From an uncultured Eudoraea sp. (GTDB lineage: Bacteria > Bacteroidota > Bacteroidia > Flavobacteriales > Flavobacteriaceae), in contig NZ_CAMYKG010000008.1 in assembly GCF_947258925.1 (NCBI RefSeq), positions 1,386 to 65,385 on the forward strand: DNA of 64,000 bases. The letters are read 5' to 3'. Under the pieces are notes generated by a model. It had not been told where the DNA came from. It worked only from the letters and a program-made list of their open reading frames with translations, and made no database searches. Both the position numbers and the translations under genes were made by a program. This document shows, in pieces, positions 37,097 through 45,208 of this stretch (positions are counted from its first letter, which is position 1; each line of letters starts with the position of its first letter).

Positions 37097-37909
37097 ATGG
37101 CATATAATTTATTAAAAGGAAAGAAAGGGATTATTTTTGGGGCACTTGATGAAAATTCCATTGCATGGAAAACAGCAGAACGTGTACATGAAGAAGGGGG
37201 AACATTCGTTCTGACAAACGCACCAATTGCAATGCGCATGGGCCAGATTAATAAGCTGGCTGAAAAAACCGGATCACAAATAGTTCCCGCAGATGCCACG
37301 AACGAGGAAGACTTGAATACTTTGGTTACAAAATCAATGGAAATCCTGGGAGGAAAACTAGATTTTGTTTTACATTCTATAGGTATGTCAGTTAATGTCC
37401 GAAAAGGTCGATTATATACTGATGAGAAATATGATTTCACGGCCAAAGGATGGGATGTTTCGGCGCTTTCTTTTCATAAGGTTATGCAAAGTTTATACAA
37501 GGCAGACGCAATGAATGAATGGGGTAGCATAGTTGCCCTTACCTATATGGCAGCGCAACGTACATTCCCGGATTATAATGATATGGCTGATAATAAGGCT
37601 TATTTGGAATCAGTCGCGAGGAGTTTTGGGTACTTTTTTGGCAAGGAAAAAAAGGTTAGAGTTAATACGATTTCTCAATCGCCTACACCAACTACAGCAG
37701 GCCAGGGAGTTAAAGGTTTTGGCGCTTTTATCAACTACGCAGAAAAGATGTCTCCACTTGGAAATGCGACTGCTCAGGATTGTGCAGATTATACGGTATC
37801 TCTCTTTTCAGATTTAACGAAAAAAGTTACCATGCAGAATCTATTTCATGATGGCGGTTTTTCAAATACCGGAGTGAGTCAGGAGGTAATTGAGCATTTT
37901 GAAGACTAA
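37097..37909 (+). CDS. fabI: Enoyl-[acyl-carrier-protein] reductase FabI
   Basis: FabI reduces enoyl-ACP in fatty acid elongation. The 270-residue SDR protein has the cofactor motif FGALDENSIAWK, the active-site Y-x6-K (Tyr160 and Lys167 in DYNDMADNK) and the C-terminal LFHDGGFSNTG. The length and motifs fit the Bacteroidota-type FabI, which is the target of triclosan-like inhibitors in other bacteria. It appears monocistronic, with its own promoter element. Confidence 0.95.
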   Translation: MAYNLLKGKKGIIFGALDENSIAWKTAERVHEEGGTFVLTNAPIAMRMGQINKLAEKTGSQIVPADATNEEDLNTLVTKSMEILGGKLDFVLHSIGMSVNVRKGRLYTDEKYDFTAKGWDVSALSFHKVMQSLYKADAMNEWGSIVALTYMAAQRTFPDYNDMADNKAYLESVARSFGYFFGKEKKVRVNTISQSPTPTTAGQGVKGFGAFINYAEKMSPLGNATAQDCADYTVSLFSDLTKKVTMQNLFHDGGFSNTGVSQEVIEHFED

Positions 37910-37976
37910 GGGCATATAAATATTTTTAAAACGCATACATTACGGGATGGCTATAAATTGTATCCTATGTTGAGAT

Positions 37977-38993
37977 ATGGTATTTTCTTTTTCTTTAATT
38001 ATTCCCGTATTTAACAGGCCTGATGAAATTCGGGAACTTCTGGAAAGTCTGATCAGCCAGACTTATAAAGATCCTTATGAAATAGTTATAGTGGAAGACG
38101 GCTCAGTTACTACTTCTGAAGCTGTAATTGACCATTATAAGGGTGATTTGAAGATCACATATCTGTTCAAACAAAATACCGGGCCGGGGGATTCGAGAAA
38201 CTATGGGATGAAACATGCCCGGGGGAATTATTTTATAATACTGGATTCAGATTGCATAATTCCACCGGACTACCTGGAAAAGGTAGCTGTTTCCCTAAAA
38301 GCTCACTATGTGGATTGTTTTGGAGGCCCGGATGCCGCCCATGAATCTTTCTCGAACATTCAAAAAGCCATTAATTACTCCATGACTTCGGTTTTTACTT
38401 CAGGGGGAATAAGAGGCAACAAAAAAGCTGTAGATAAATTTCAACCCAGGAGTTTTAATATGGGGATATCCAAAGAAGCTTTCGAAAGATCCGGGGGTTT
38501 TGGTAATATACATCCGGGCGAGGACCCAGATTTAAGTATGCGATTATGGAATGAGGGTTATGAAAGTAAATTAATTCCGGAGGCCTTTGTATATCATAAA
38601 CGAAGAATTAGTTTCAGTAAGTTCTTTTTACAAGTTAAAAAGTTTGGAATGGTACGTCCAATCCTTAATAGCTGGCATCCTGGTTCTGCCAGGATATTCT
38701 ATTGGTTTCCTTCCTTCTTCAGCATAGGGTTGGTCGCTTCCCTGTTCTTACTATTGGTTGGACAACAACAATATCTTTGGCCATTCATACTTTATGTCGC
38801 TTATTTCACGTTAGTTTTTTTAGATGCCTTGATAAAGAATAAAAACCTTTCAGTTGCCATGTTGGCAGTCTTAGCCGTCTTGATTCAATTTTTCGGTTAT
38901 GGTTATGGTTTTTTAAAATCGGTTATCTTAATTAATTTTAGCCAAAGTAAACCTGAGGAGCTTTTTCCGGAATTATTTTTTAAACGGATTTAA
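37977..38993 (+). CDS. Family 2 glycosyltransferase with C-terminal membrane helices
   Basis: The 338-residue protein has an N-terminal GT-A fold with SLIIPVFNRPDEI, VEDGS, the nucleotide-sugar DxD-like ILDSDC and the acceptor-site GGFGNIHPGEDPDLSMRLW. About three membrane helices lie at residues 243-325. It probably transfers a sugar at the cytoplasmic face of the inner membrane. The donor and product are unknown. It overlaps the next gene by one base (TAATG), and starts the GT2-YbbR-CoaE operon. Confidence 0.9.
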   Translation: MVFSFSLIIPVFNRPDEIRELLESLISQTYKDPYEIVIVEDGSVTTSEAVIDHYKGDLKITYLFKQNTGPGDSRNYGMKHARGNYFIILDSDCIIPPDYLEKVAVSLKAHYVDCFGGPDAAHESFSNIQKAINYSMTSVFTSGGIRGNKKAVDKFQPRSFNMGISKEAFERSGGFGNIHPGEDPDLSMRLWNEGYESKLIPEAFVYHKRRISFSKFFLQVKKFGMVRPILNSWHPGSARIFYWFPSFFSIGLVASLFLLLVGQQQYLWPFILYVAYFTLVFLDALIKNKNLSVAMLAVLAVLIQFFGYGYGFLKSVILINFSQSKPEELFPELFFKRI

Positions 38994-39949
38994 TGATACA
39001 AAAAAGAGTCAAAAGCAGGCATGACAAAAGGAAGATAAATATCTTTTTAGTCTTTCTATTATGTTCATTTCTGGCATGGTTGGTGAGTAAATTATCCGAG
39101 ACCTATGTCGACCGCACTACATTTGACCTGGAGTATATCAATGCACCTGATAGTCTATTACTGGCAGATAACTCAGCAAAAAACATTGATGTAAAACTCA
39201 GAGCCAGTGGATTTCAATTCCTTGGATTTTACTACAATAGGAAAAATGTTGTAATAGATCTGTCAAATATGACCAGCGCTCAATCGAAGTATTACGTGAC
39301 CCAATCCAATTTCAAAAAACAAATAGAGGACCAATTATCGGGCTCAATGACCCTTATGGAAGTAGAACGGGATACTTTGTTTTTGGATTTTTATCTAGTT
39401 GAGGTGAAGGAAGTTCCGGTTACACCTAAAATTGGCTTGAATCCTGCTCAGAATTATCTCGTAGACGGACCATTAAAAATAGAACCACCAAATATTTCTA
39501 TTACCGGCCCAAAGACGGAATTAGACCTTGTGAAGTCTATCTCAACATCAGAGTTGGAGCTCAATGAAATTACTGAGAATTTTACGGTTACGGTTGATTT
39601 GGTTAAACCCGAGGAATTAATAAATTCTAAATTAGCTGTTCAAAAAGTTAAAATCTCCGGAGAGGTATTTAGATTCTCAGAAAAAGTGATTGAAATTCCT
39701 GTGGAGGTTATTAACCTTCCGGAGGGAACTCAGATTAATACATTTCCAAGCACTATTTCTGTGCTGTGCAAGGCTCGAATAGATCGATTAAAAGATATTA
39801 GCTCTAAGGATTTTACAGTTGCGGCTAATTTTCAGGAGCACAAAGGAAATAGTAAATATCTTAAGGTAAGTATCATCGAAAAACCGGAAGATGTATACAA
39901 TGTTCAACTATTGAAGAATGAAGTGGAATTTATTTTGAAACGTCAATGA
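38993..39949 (+). CDS. YbbR-like domain protein
   Basis: A 318-residue protein with one N-terminal membrane helix (about 16-35, FLVFLLCSFLAWLVSKL) and periplasmic beta repeats of the YbbR type (for example KIEPPNISITGPKTELDLVKS). In Firmicutes, CdaR of this family regulates the c-di-AMP cyclase CdaA, but no cyclase gene is nearby. The start overlaps the glycosyltransferase stop by one base and the end overlaps coaE by four (ATGA). Role here unknown. Confidence 0.85.
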   Translation: MIQKRVKSRHDKRKINIFLVFLLCSFLAWLVSKLSETYVDRTTFDLEYINAPDSLLLADNSAKNIDVKLRASGFQFLGFYYNRKNVVIDLSNMTSAQSKYYVTQSNFKKQIEDQLSGSMTLMEVERDTLFLDFYLVEVKEVPVTPKIGLNPAQNYLVDGPLKIEPPNISITGPKTELDLVKSISTSELELNEITENFTVTVDLVKPEELINSKLAVQKVKISGEVFRFSEKVIEIPVEVINLPEGTQINTFPSTISVLCKARIDRLKDISSKDFTVAANFQEHKGNSKYLKVSIIEKPEDVYNVQLLKNEVEFILKRQ

Positions 39950-40533
39950 GGATTGTTGGATTAACAGGCGGTATAGGTAGTGGTAAAACAACAGTGGCCA
40001 AACTTTTTAAGGAATTGGGTATTCCTGTTTACAATTCTGATTCACGCGCTAAAGAATTAATGTGCGAGTCTGAGGAGTTAAAAACGGCAATTAAAGATTT
40101 ACTGGGTAAAAAATCATATAAAAATGAAAGCCTAAACAAAAAGTATATTGCCGATAAGGTTTTTACAAATAAAAATTTACTTCAAAAACTTAATGCGATA
40201 GTTCATCCTGCGGTTAAAAAAGACTTCATGGCCTGGGTTGAGAAGAAAAGTACACCTTATGTTATACAGGAGGCGGCCGTACTATTTGAAAATGGCTCCT
40301 ATAAGAATTTTGATAAGATGATACTTGTAAAAGCCCCGAAAGCCGACCGTTTAGAAAGGATTATGAAAAGGGATAAACATGAAAAAGAGGAGATTCTGGC
40401 ACGGATGGAGAATCAGTGGAAGGATTCTGAAAAGATTCCGTTATCGGATTTTATTATTGAAAATATTGACCTGGAAAAGACAAAATTACAGGTTCATAGT
40501 ATTCACGATCAACTCCTTAAAATAGTGGTTTAA
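39946..40533 (+). CDS. coaE: Dephospho-CoA kinase
   Basis: CoaE carries out the last step of coenzyme A synthesis. The 195-residue P-loop kinase has GLTGGIGSGKTTVAK at the N-terminus, the YNSDSRAKEL segment and VIQEAAVLFENG, the substrate-binding region, then the lid RLERIMKRDK. The length is normal. It is coupled to the YbbR gene by an ATGA overlap. coaBC is in the same window, 6 kb upstream. Confidence 0.95.
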   Translation: MRIVGLTGGIGSGKTTVAKLFKELGIPVYNSDSRAKELMCESEELKTAIKDLLGKKSYKNESLNKKYIADKVFTNKNLLQKLNAIVHPAVKKDFMAWVEKKSTPYVIQEAAVLFENGSYKNFDKMILVKAPKADRLERIMKRDKHEKEEILARMENQWKDSEKIPLSDFIIENIDLEKTKLQVHSIHDQLLKIVV

Positions 40534-40612
40534 ACGCTTTTTTAACATTTTTGTTAAGGTTAGGTTAAACAGGCAATCCACTAAATGTTAAATTTTTAAA
40601 TTTACCAAAACG

Positions 40613-42193
40613 ATGAATAAGAGATTATTTGTTAGCCTGGTTATTCTAATGAGCCTTTCTCTTATAGGGATCATTTCTGTACAATTGTATTGGATCAAAA
40701 GTTCTGTTGAAGACAAAGAGGAACAATTTTCGAATACGGTTTCTGAAGTTCTTATCCGAGTTACCGATAAAATTGAAGACAGGGAAATGGACGATTATTC
40801 AGAGAGGTTTTTAAATCTTAAGGATAGTGTAGGTGAATTCAAGAGTTCCCATTTAAGCAATATATTTTTTATTGATCGTGATTTAAATTCTAACGAAATT
40901 CTGTATTATTCACATGGGATTTTAGAAGAGGATTATAATATCGCATCTACGTTCTTTGACAATGGCAATAATAATGATACCACAACAATAAGGAATTATA
41001 CCAGTAAACGCACCAAAACAATTTATAAGGAAGATTTTGGTCTTGATGGAAAGAGCTACAAGCTAAATCCTATTCAAAAACTGGAGAAAGTTGGTGGTTT
41101 ATCATCTATAGATAAGGCAATTTTTGATGATGTATACAGGGAATATGCTGAAAAAGTTCCAATTCACAAGCGTGTTTCAAAACAGGAGATAGAATTACTT
41201 CTTGATCGTGAACTGGAAACCCGGGGTATAGATATTGACTATGAATATGGAGTTTATAGCAAAGGCTTACCTACTAAAGTAAGATCCAAAAGGTTTAAAT
41301 TTGGCAGTACCACTGTGTATAATACGCCATTCTTTAAAGATAGCGAGGGTAATAGTAATTTTAAACTTTTACTGTCTTTTCCTAAAAAGAAGACCTTTTT
41401 GCTTCAATCTGTTCTTGGGATGGCTGTTCTATCTTTAGTATTTACGCTTATTATAGTAATCGCTTATTCCGGAGCAATATATCAGTTAATTAAGCAAAAG
41501 CAAATTTCAGAAATAAAGTCAGATTTTATAAATAATATGACGCATGAGTTTAAAACACCCATCGCTACGATAAACCTGGCAGTTGAAGCTATAAAAAACC
41601 CAAAAATAATTGGGGACACGGAGAAAGTTCAGCGGTATTTGCAGATGATAAGGGAAGAAAATAAGAGAATGCATGCCCAGGTTGAGAATGTTCTTCGAAT
41701 ATCAAAACTTGAAAAGAATCAATTAGATATTAGTAAGGATAGGGTAGATGTTCACGACATTATTAAAAAGGCAATTACACATGTTCAGCTCATCGTAACG
41801 GATAGGGGAGGATATATTCATACCCGGTTAGATGCTGAAAGATCAGATGTACTGGCAAATGAGATGCATTTTGGAAATGTGATGGTAAATATTTTGGACA
41901 ATGCGGTGAAATATTCACCCGAAGCTCCCAAAATTGATGTTTATACTGAAACTGTTAATAATTTTATTGTCATTAAAATACAAGACCAAGGCGCGGGAAT
42001 GAGTAAAGCGGTGCTCAAGAAAGTTTTTGAGAAATTTTACAGAGAACACACCGGAGATATTCACAATGTTAAGGGGCATGGGCTGGGTTTGGCTTATGTA
42101 AAGAAAATTGTAGACGATCACCAGGGAGAAGTTTACGCGGAAAGTGAAAAAGATAAAGGAAGTAGCTTTTATATTAAATTACCATTAATTTAA
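40613..42193 (+). CDS. Membrane sensor histidine kinase (RprX-like)
   Basis: The 526-residue kinase has membrane helices at about 6-28 and 266-292 flanking a periplasmic sensor of about 235 residues with no motif that I recognise. The HisKA domain carries His311 in NNMTHEFKTPIA; the catalytic domain has the N box NILDNAVKYSP, G1 DQGAGMS, F box FEKFYREH and G2 GHGLGLAYV. With the response regulator five bases downstream it forms a two-component system that resembles RprX/RprY of Bacteroides. The signal is unknown. Confidence 0.92.
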   Translation: MNKRLFVSLVILMSLSLIGIISVQLYWIKSSVEDKEEQFSNTVSEVLIRVTDKIEDREMDDYSERFLNLKDSVGEFKSSHLSNIFFIDRDLNSNEILYYSHGILEEDYNIASTFFDNGNNNDTTTIRNYTSKRTKTIYKEDFGLDGKSYKLNPIQKLEKVGGLSSIDKAIFDDVYREYAEKVPIHKRVSKQEIELLLDRELETRGIDIDYEYGVYSKGLPTKVRSKRFKFGSTTVYNTPFFKDSEGNSNFKLLLSFPKKKTFLLQSVLGMAVLSLVFTLIIVIAYSGAIYQLIKQKQISEIKSDFINNMTHEFKTPIATINLAVEAIKNPKIIGDTEKVQRYLQMIREENKRMHAQVENVLRISKLEKNQLDISKDRVDVHDIIKKAITHVQLIVTDRGGYIHTRLDAERSDVLANEMHFGNVMVNILDNAVKYSPEAPKIDVYTETVNNFIVIKIQDQGAGMSKAVLKKVFEKFYREHTGDIHNVKGHGLGLAYVKKIVDDHQGEVYAESEKDKGSSFYIKLPLI

Positions 42194-42198
42194 AATTT

Positions 42199-42906
42199 AT
42201 GGAAACAGCAAACAAAAAGATTCTATTGGTTGAAGATGATCCTAACTTTGGGATTGTTTTGAAGGACTACCTGTCCATGAACGATTTTGACGTTACTTTG
42301 GCCAAGAATGGAATGGAAGGATTTGAGAAATTTAAAAAGGATAATTACGACGTTTGTATATTAGATGTTATGATGCCTTATAAGGATGGGTTTACGTTAG
42401 CCAGAGAGATTCGTGAAAAGAATGAAAATGTACCAATCGTTTTTCTTACTGCGAAGACTATGAAAGAGGACGTGCTAAAGGGTTATAAAGCGGGGGCTGA
42501 CGACTACTTGAATAAACCGTTTGATTCTGAAGTATTGCTGATGAAACTCAAGGCTATTCTTCAAAGGAAGGCGTCTAACACCCTGGCCGATAGCAAGCAG
42601 TTTGAATTTAATATTGGGAACTTTCACTTAAATTCGAAGCTGAGGTTCCTTAAATACAAGGAAGAAGAACCCATTAAACTTTCTCCTAAGGAAAATGAAT
42701 TATTAAGATTACTTGCTTTGCACGAAAATGACCTTATGCCTCGTGAATTAGCATTGACCAAGATATGGCGCGATGACAATTATTTTACTTCCAGAAGTAT
42801 GGATGTCTATATTGCAAAATTGCGTAAATACCTCAAACGAGATGATGTTGTTGAGATCCTAAACATACATGGAGAAGGATTCAGACTGGTGGTAAAAACA
42901 AATTAA
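42199..42906 (+). CDS. OmpR-family response regulator (RprY-like)
   Basis: The 235-residue regulator has a receiver domain (about 1-120) with acidic residues Asp13 and Asp14, the phospho-acceptor Asp56 in CILDVMMPYKDGF, the Thr in FLTAKT and the Lys in LNKPF. The C-terminal winged helix (about 140-235) has LSPKENELLRLL and RSMDVYIAKLRKYL. It is the partner of the upstream kinase and is followed by a strong terminator. Close resemblance to RprY is from memory. Confidence 0.94.
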   Translation: METANKKILLVEDDPNFGIVLKDYLSMNDFDVTLAKNGMEGFEKFKKDNYDVCILDVMMPYKDGFTLAREIREKNENVPIVFLTAKTMKEDVLKGYKAGADDYLNKPFDSEVLLMKLKAILQRKASNTLADSKQFEFNIGNFHLNSKLRFLKYKEEEPIKLSPKENELLRLLALHENDLMPRELALTKIWRDDNYFTSRSMDVYIAKLRKYLKRDDVVEILNIHGEGFRLVVKTN

Positions 42907-42931
42907 GACTAATATCCTTTCAAGATATATA

Positions 42932-42955
42932 GGCATCTGCAAGATGCCTTTTTTT
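42932..42955 (+). terminator. Terminator after the two-component system
   Basis: A perfect seven-base stem, GGCATCT (42932-42938) with AGATGCC (42942-42948), a three-base loop and seven T (42949-42955). It lies between the convergent response regulator and gluconokinase genes. Confidence 0.9.
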
Positions 42956-42961
42956 GTATAA

Positions 42962-43456
42962 CTAAATTTGCTCCATAATATTTTCCACTATCTCTTCAGG
43001 AGCCCTATTGATAGATACCTGTATAGCTTTATGTGGTGGTTCCAATGTTTCAAACTGAGACTTTAATAAATCGGAAGGCATAAAGTGACCTTTTCGTTTA
43101 CGCAACCGGTTCATTATATCTTCAAAAGAACCATCAAGGTATATCCATTTGCTATTTCCCTTTAAATCAGCATCCAAAATATGCCTGTAAGACTCTTTTA
43201 AAGCAGAGCAAGCAATCACAGCTCCTTTTTGAGAGTGTGATCTTGCTAAGTCATTCAAACTACGTAACCAGTCCTGTCTGTCGTTATCCGTTAAAGGCCG
43301 TCCTGAAGCCATTTTCTTTACATTCAATTCGGAATGGTAGTTATCTCCGTCATAAAATGGAACATTTAGTTTGTCTGCCAACAAATTACCAATGGTGGAT
43401 TTACCACAACCTGATACTCCCATTATAAAATAAATTCCTGAATTCTTTTTCACCAT
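42962..43456 (-). CDS. gntK: Gluconokinase
   Basis: The 164-residue P-loop kinase phosphorylates gluconate to 6-phosphogluconate. It has MGVSGCGKSTIG at about residues 12-23, the YDGDNYHSELNVKKMASGRPLTDNDRQ-type substrate region with its DGD and the later GHFMPSDLLKSQFETLE. Length fits the GntK/GntV family. It starts one base after miaA stops, so it is transcribed with the tRNA-modifying gene. No other gluconate genes (transporter, regulator) are nearby. Confidence 0.92.
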   Translation of the reverse strand: MVKKNSGIYFIMGVSGCGKSTIGNLLADKLNVPFYDGDNYHSELNVKKMASGRPLTDNDRQDWLRSLNDLARSHSQKGAVIACSALKESYRHILDADLKGNSKWIYLDGSFEDIMNRLRKRKGHFMPSDLLKSQFETLEPPHKAIQVSINRAPEEIVENIMEQI

Positions 43457-43457
43457 T

Positions 43458-44372
43458 TTATAAGGTATCTTTTAATTTTGTGATCTTATTGAGAATAGAA
43501 TCATGAGGATCGGAATAATTTACCCACAAAATGGATGCACTTTTTCTATACCAGGTTAGTTGCCTTTTTGCATATCTGCGTGTATTCTTTTTTATTTCTG
43601 AAATTGCAAAATCCAGGTCCTGTATACCTTCAAAGTAGTCAAAGAGTTCTTTATATCCCACGGTTTGTAAAGCGTTTAAATCTTTAAATTTGTATAAAGC
43701 TCTTGCTTCCTCAAGAAGTCCGTTTTTCATCATACGATCTACCCGTTGATTTATTCTGTCATAAAGAATTTCTCTGTCAGCTGTAATGCCTACAATAATT
43801 GAATTAAATGAACGCTTAGGTTTGGTTTTATTCAAAAAGGATGAGTAAGTTTTTCCCGTGCTTAAACATATTTCTAAAGCACGAAGTACTCTGCGTGGGT
43901 TTTGAATATCCGCTTTAGCATAATATTCAGGGTCGAGTGTCTTGAGTTGATTTTGTAAAACCTCTAATCCTTCATCCTTATGCCTCATATTTAATTTGAA
44001 TCGTATCTCCTTATCAATCTCAGGAAAGGTATCCAATCCATAAATAACAGCATCAACGTACAATCCGCTGCCTCCCACCATAATAACGTAATCTTTTTTA
44101 GCAAAGAGTTGGTTCAAAACTCTAAGAGCATCTTTTTCAAAATCCCCAACATTATAGTCTTCGTGAATACTCTTGTGTTGAATAAAATGATGCGGCACGC
44201 TTTCCAAATCCCGGCTTGAAGGTACAGCTGTGCCTATTGACATTTCCTTGTAAAATTGTCTGGAGTCTGCCGAAATGATTTCGGTTTTAAAATAGTTGGC
44301 CAGTTTTACAGCCAGTTTTGTTTTGCCAATTGCGGTTGGGCCTACAACTGTTACAAGGTATTTACCCTTCAT
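43458..44372 (-). CDS. miaA: tRNA dimethylallyltransferase MiaA
   Basis: MiaA adds a dimethylallyl group to A37 of tRNAs that read U-starting codons. The 304-residue protein has the P-loop GPTAIGKTKLA, the conserved SADSRQFYKEMSIGTA, MVGGSGLYVDAV, and the C-terminal NTRRYAKRQLTWYR, which touches tRNA. Length is normal. Its ATG overlaps the stop of the ion channel gene by one base and it ends one base before gluconokinase. Confidence 0.96.
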   Translation of the reverse strand: MKGKYLVTVVGPTAIGKTKLAVKLANYFKTEIISADSRQFYKEMSIGTAVPSSRDLESVPHHFIQHKSIHEDYNVGDFEKDALRVLNQLFAKKDYVIMVGGSGLYVDAVIYGLDTFPEIDKEIRFKLNMRHKDEGLEVLQNQLKTLDPEYYAKADIQNPRRVLRALEICLSTGKTYSSFLNKTKPKRSFNSIIVGITADREILYDRINQRVDRMMKNGLLEEARALYKFKDLNALQTVGYKELFDYFEGIQDLDFAISEIKKNTRRYAKRQLTWYRKSASILWVNYSDPHDSILNKITKLKDTL

Positions 44373-45208
44373 CAGTCAGGACTTAATTTAGTGCCACAGC
44401 TTCTACAATATTCGGCATCTATTCTTAGAATTTCTGTACCACAGGAATGACAGCACCTTCCCATATCTGCTTGTTGGTCTTCTTTATTCATTGTTGAATA
44501 TTCTGCGGATACAATACCTGTTGGCACTGCGATTATCCCATAACCAATAATCATAATAAAAGTAGCAATGATCTGCCCTAGTCCGGTTTCTGGTGAAATG
44601 TCACCATATCCTACTGTAGTCAGGGTAACAATGGTCCAGTATACACTATGAGGAATGCTGTTAAACCCATGCTCAGGACCTTCCACCAAATACATAATCG
44701 TACCCAGCAATACAGAGATAACCAGGACAAAAAAGACAAAAACAAAGATCTTGGTCCTACTTGCTCTTAAGGCCCGCATTAGATTATTGGATTCGCCAAC
44801 AAAGCGAACCAGTTTAAGAATTCTAAATACACGCAGTAATCTTAAAGCTCTAAATGCCGTAATATATTGAGTACCGCCTATGAAGTAGGACAAGTATTTA
44901 GGAATAGTAGAAAGAAGATCGACTATACCAAAAAAACTGAAGATATACTTAGAGGGTTTTTTTATACAAATTAGCCGAAGGATGTATTCTATTGTAAACA
45001 ATATCGTCACCACCCATTCTGAAGTATCGAGAAATTTGTGGTATTTCCCATCTACACTAGGGATGCTCTCTAACATTACTATTATAACACTATATACGAT
45101 AACAATCAGCAGGACAATATCAAACAGCTTGCCTGCTGGCGTATGCGTGCCATAAATAATCTCATGAAGTTTATATTTCCAGCCTTTTTTTGCTTCGTCG
45201 TTTGTCAC
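44372..45208 (-). CDS. Voltage-gated ion channel with a C-terminal zinc ribbon (GTG start)
   Basis: The 278-residue protein has six membrane segments, a voltage sensor S4 with repeated Arg/Lys (RALRLLRVFRILKLVRF) and the potassium selectivity filter TVGYGD before S6. It is therefore a K+-selective tetrameric channel of the inner membrane. The C-terminus carries a zinc-ribbon-like module, CHSCG then CRSCG 13 residues later, which would lie in the cytoplasm. The GTG start overlaps the exonuclease stop as GTGA, and the stop overlaps miaA. Confidence 0.9.
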   Translation of the reverse strand: MTNDEAKKGWKYKLHEIIYGTHTPAGKLFDIVLLIVIVYSVIIVMLESIPSVDGKYHKFLDTSEWVVTILFTIEYILRLICIKKPSKYIFSFFGIVDLLSTIPKYLSYFIGGTQYITAFRALRLLRVFRILKLVRFVGESNNLMRALRASRTKIFVFVFFVLVISVLLGTIMYLVEGPEHGFNSIPHSVYWTIVTLTTVGYGDISPETGLGQIIATFIMIIGYGIIAVPTGIVSAEYSTMNKEDQQADMGRCCHSCGTEILRIDAEYCRSCGTKLSPD

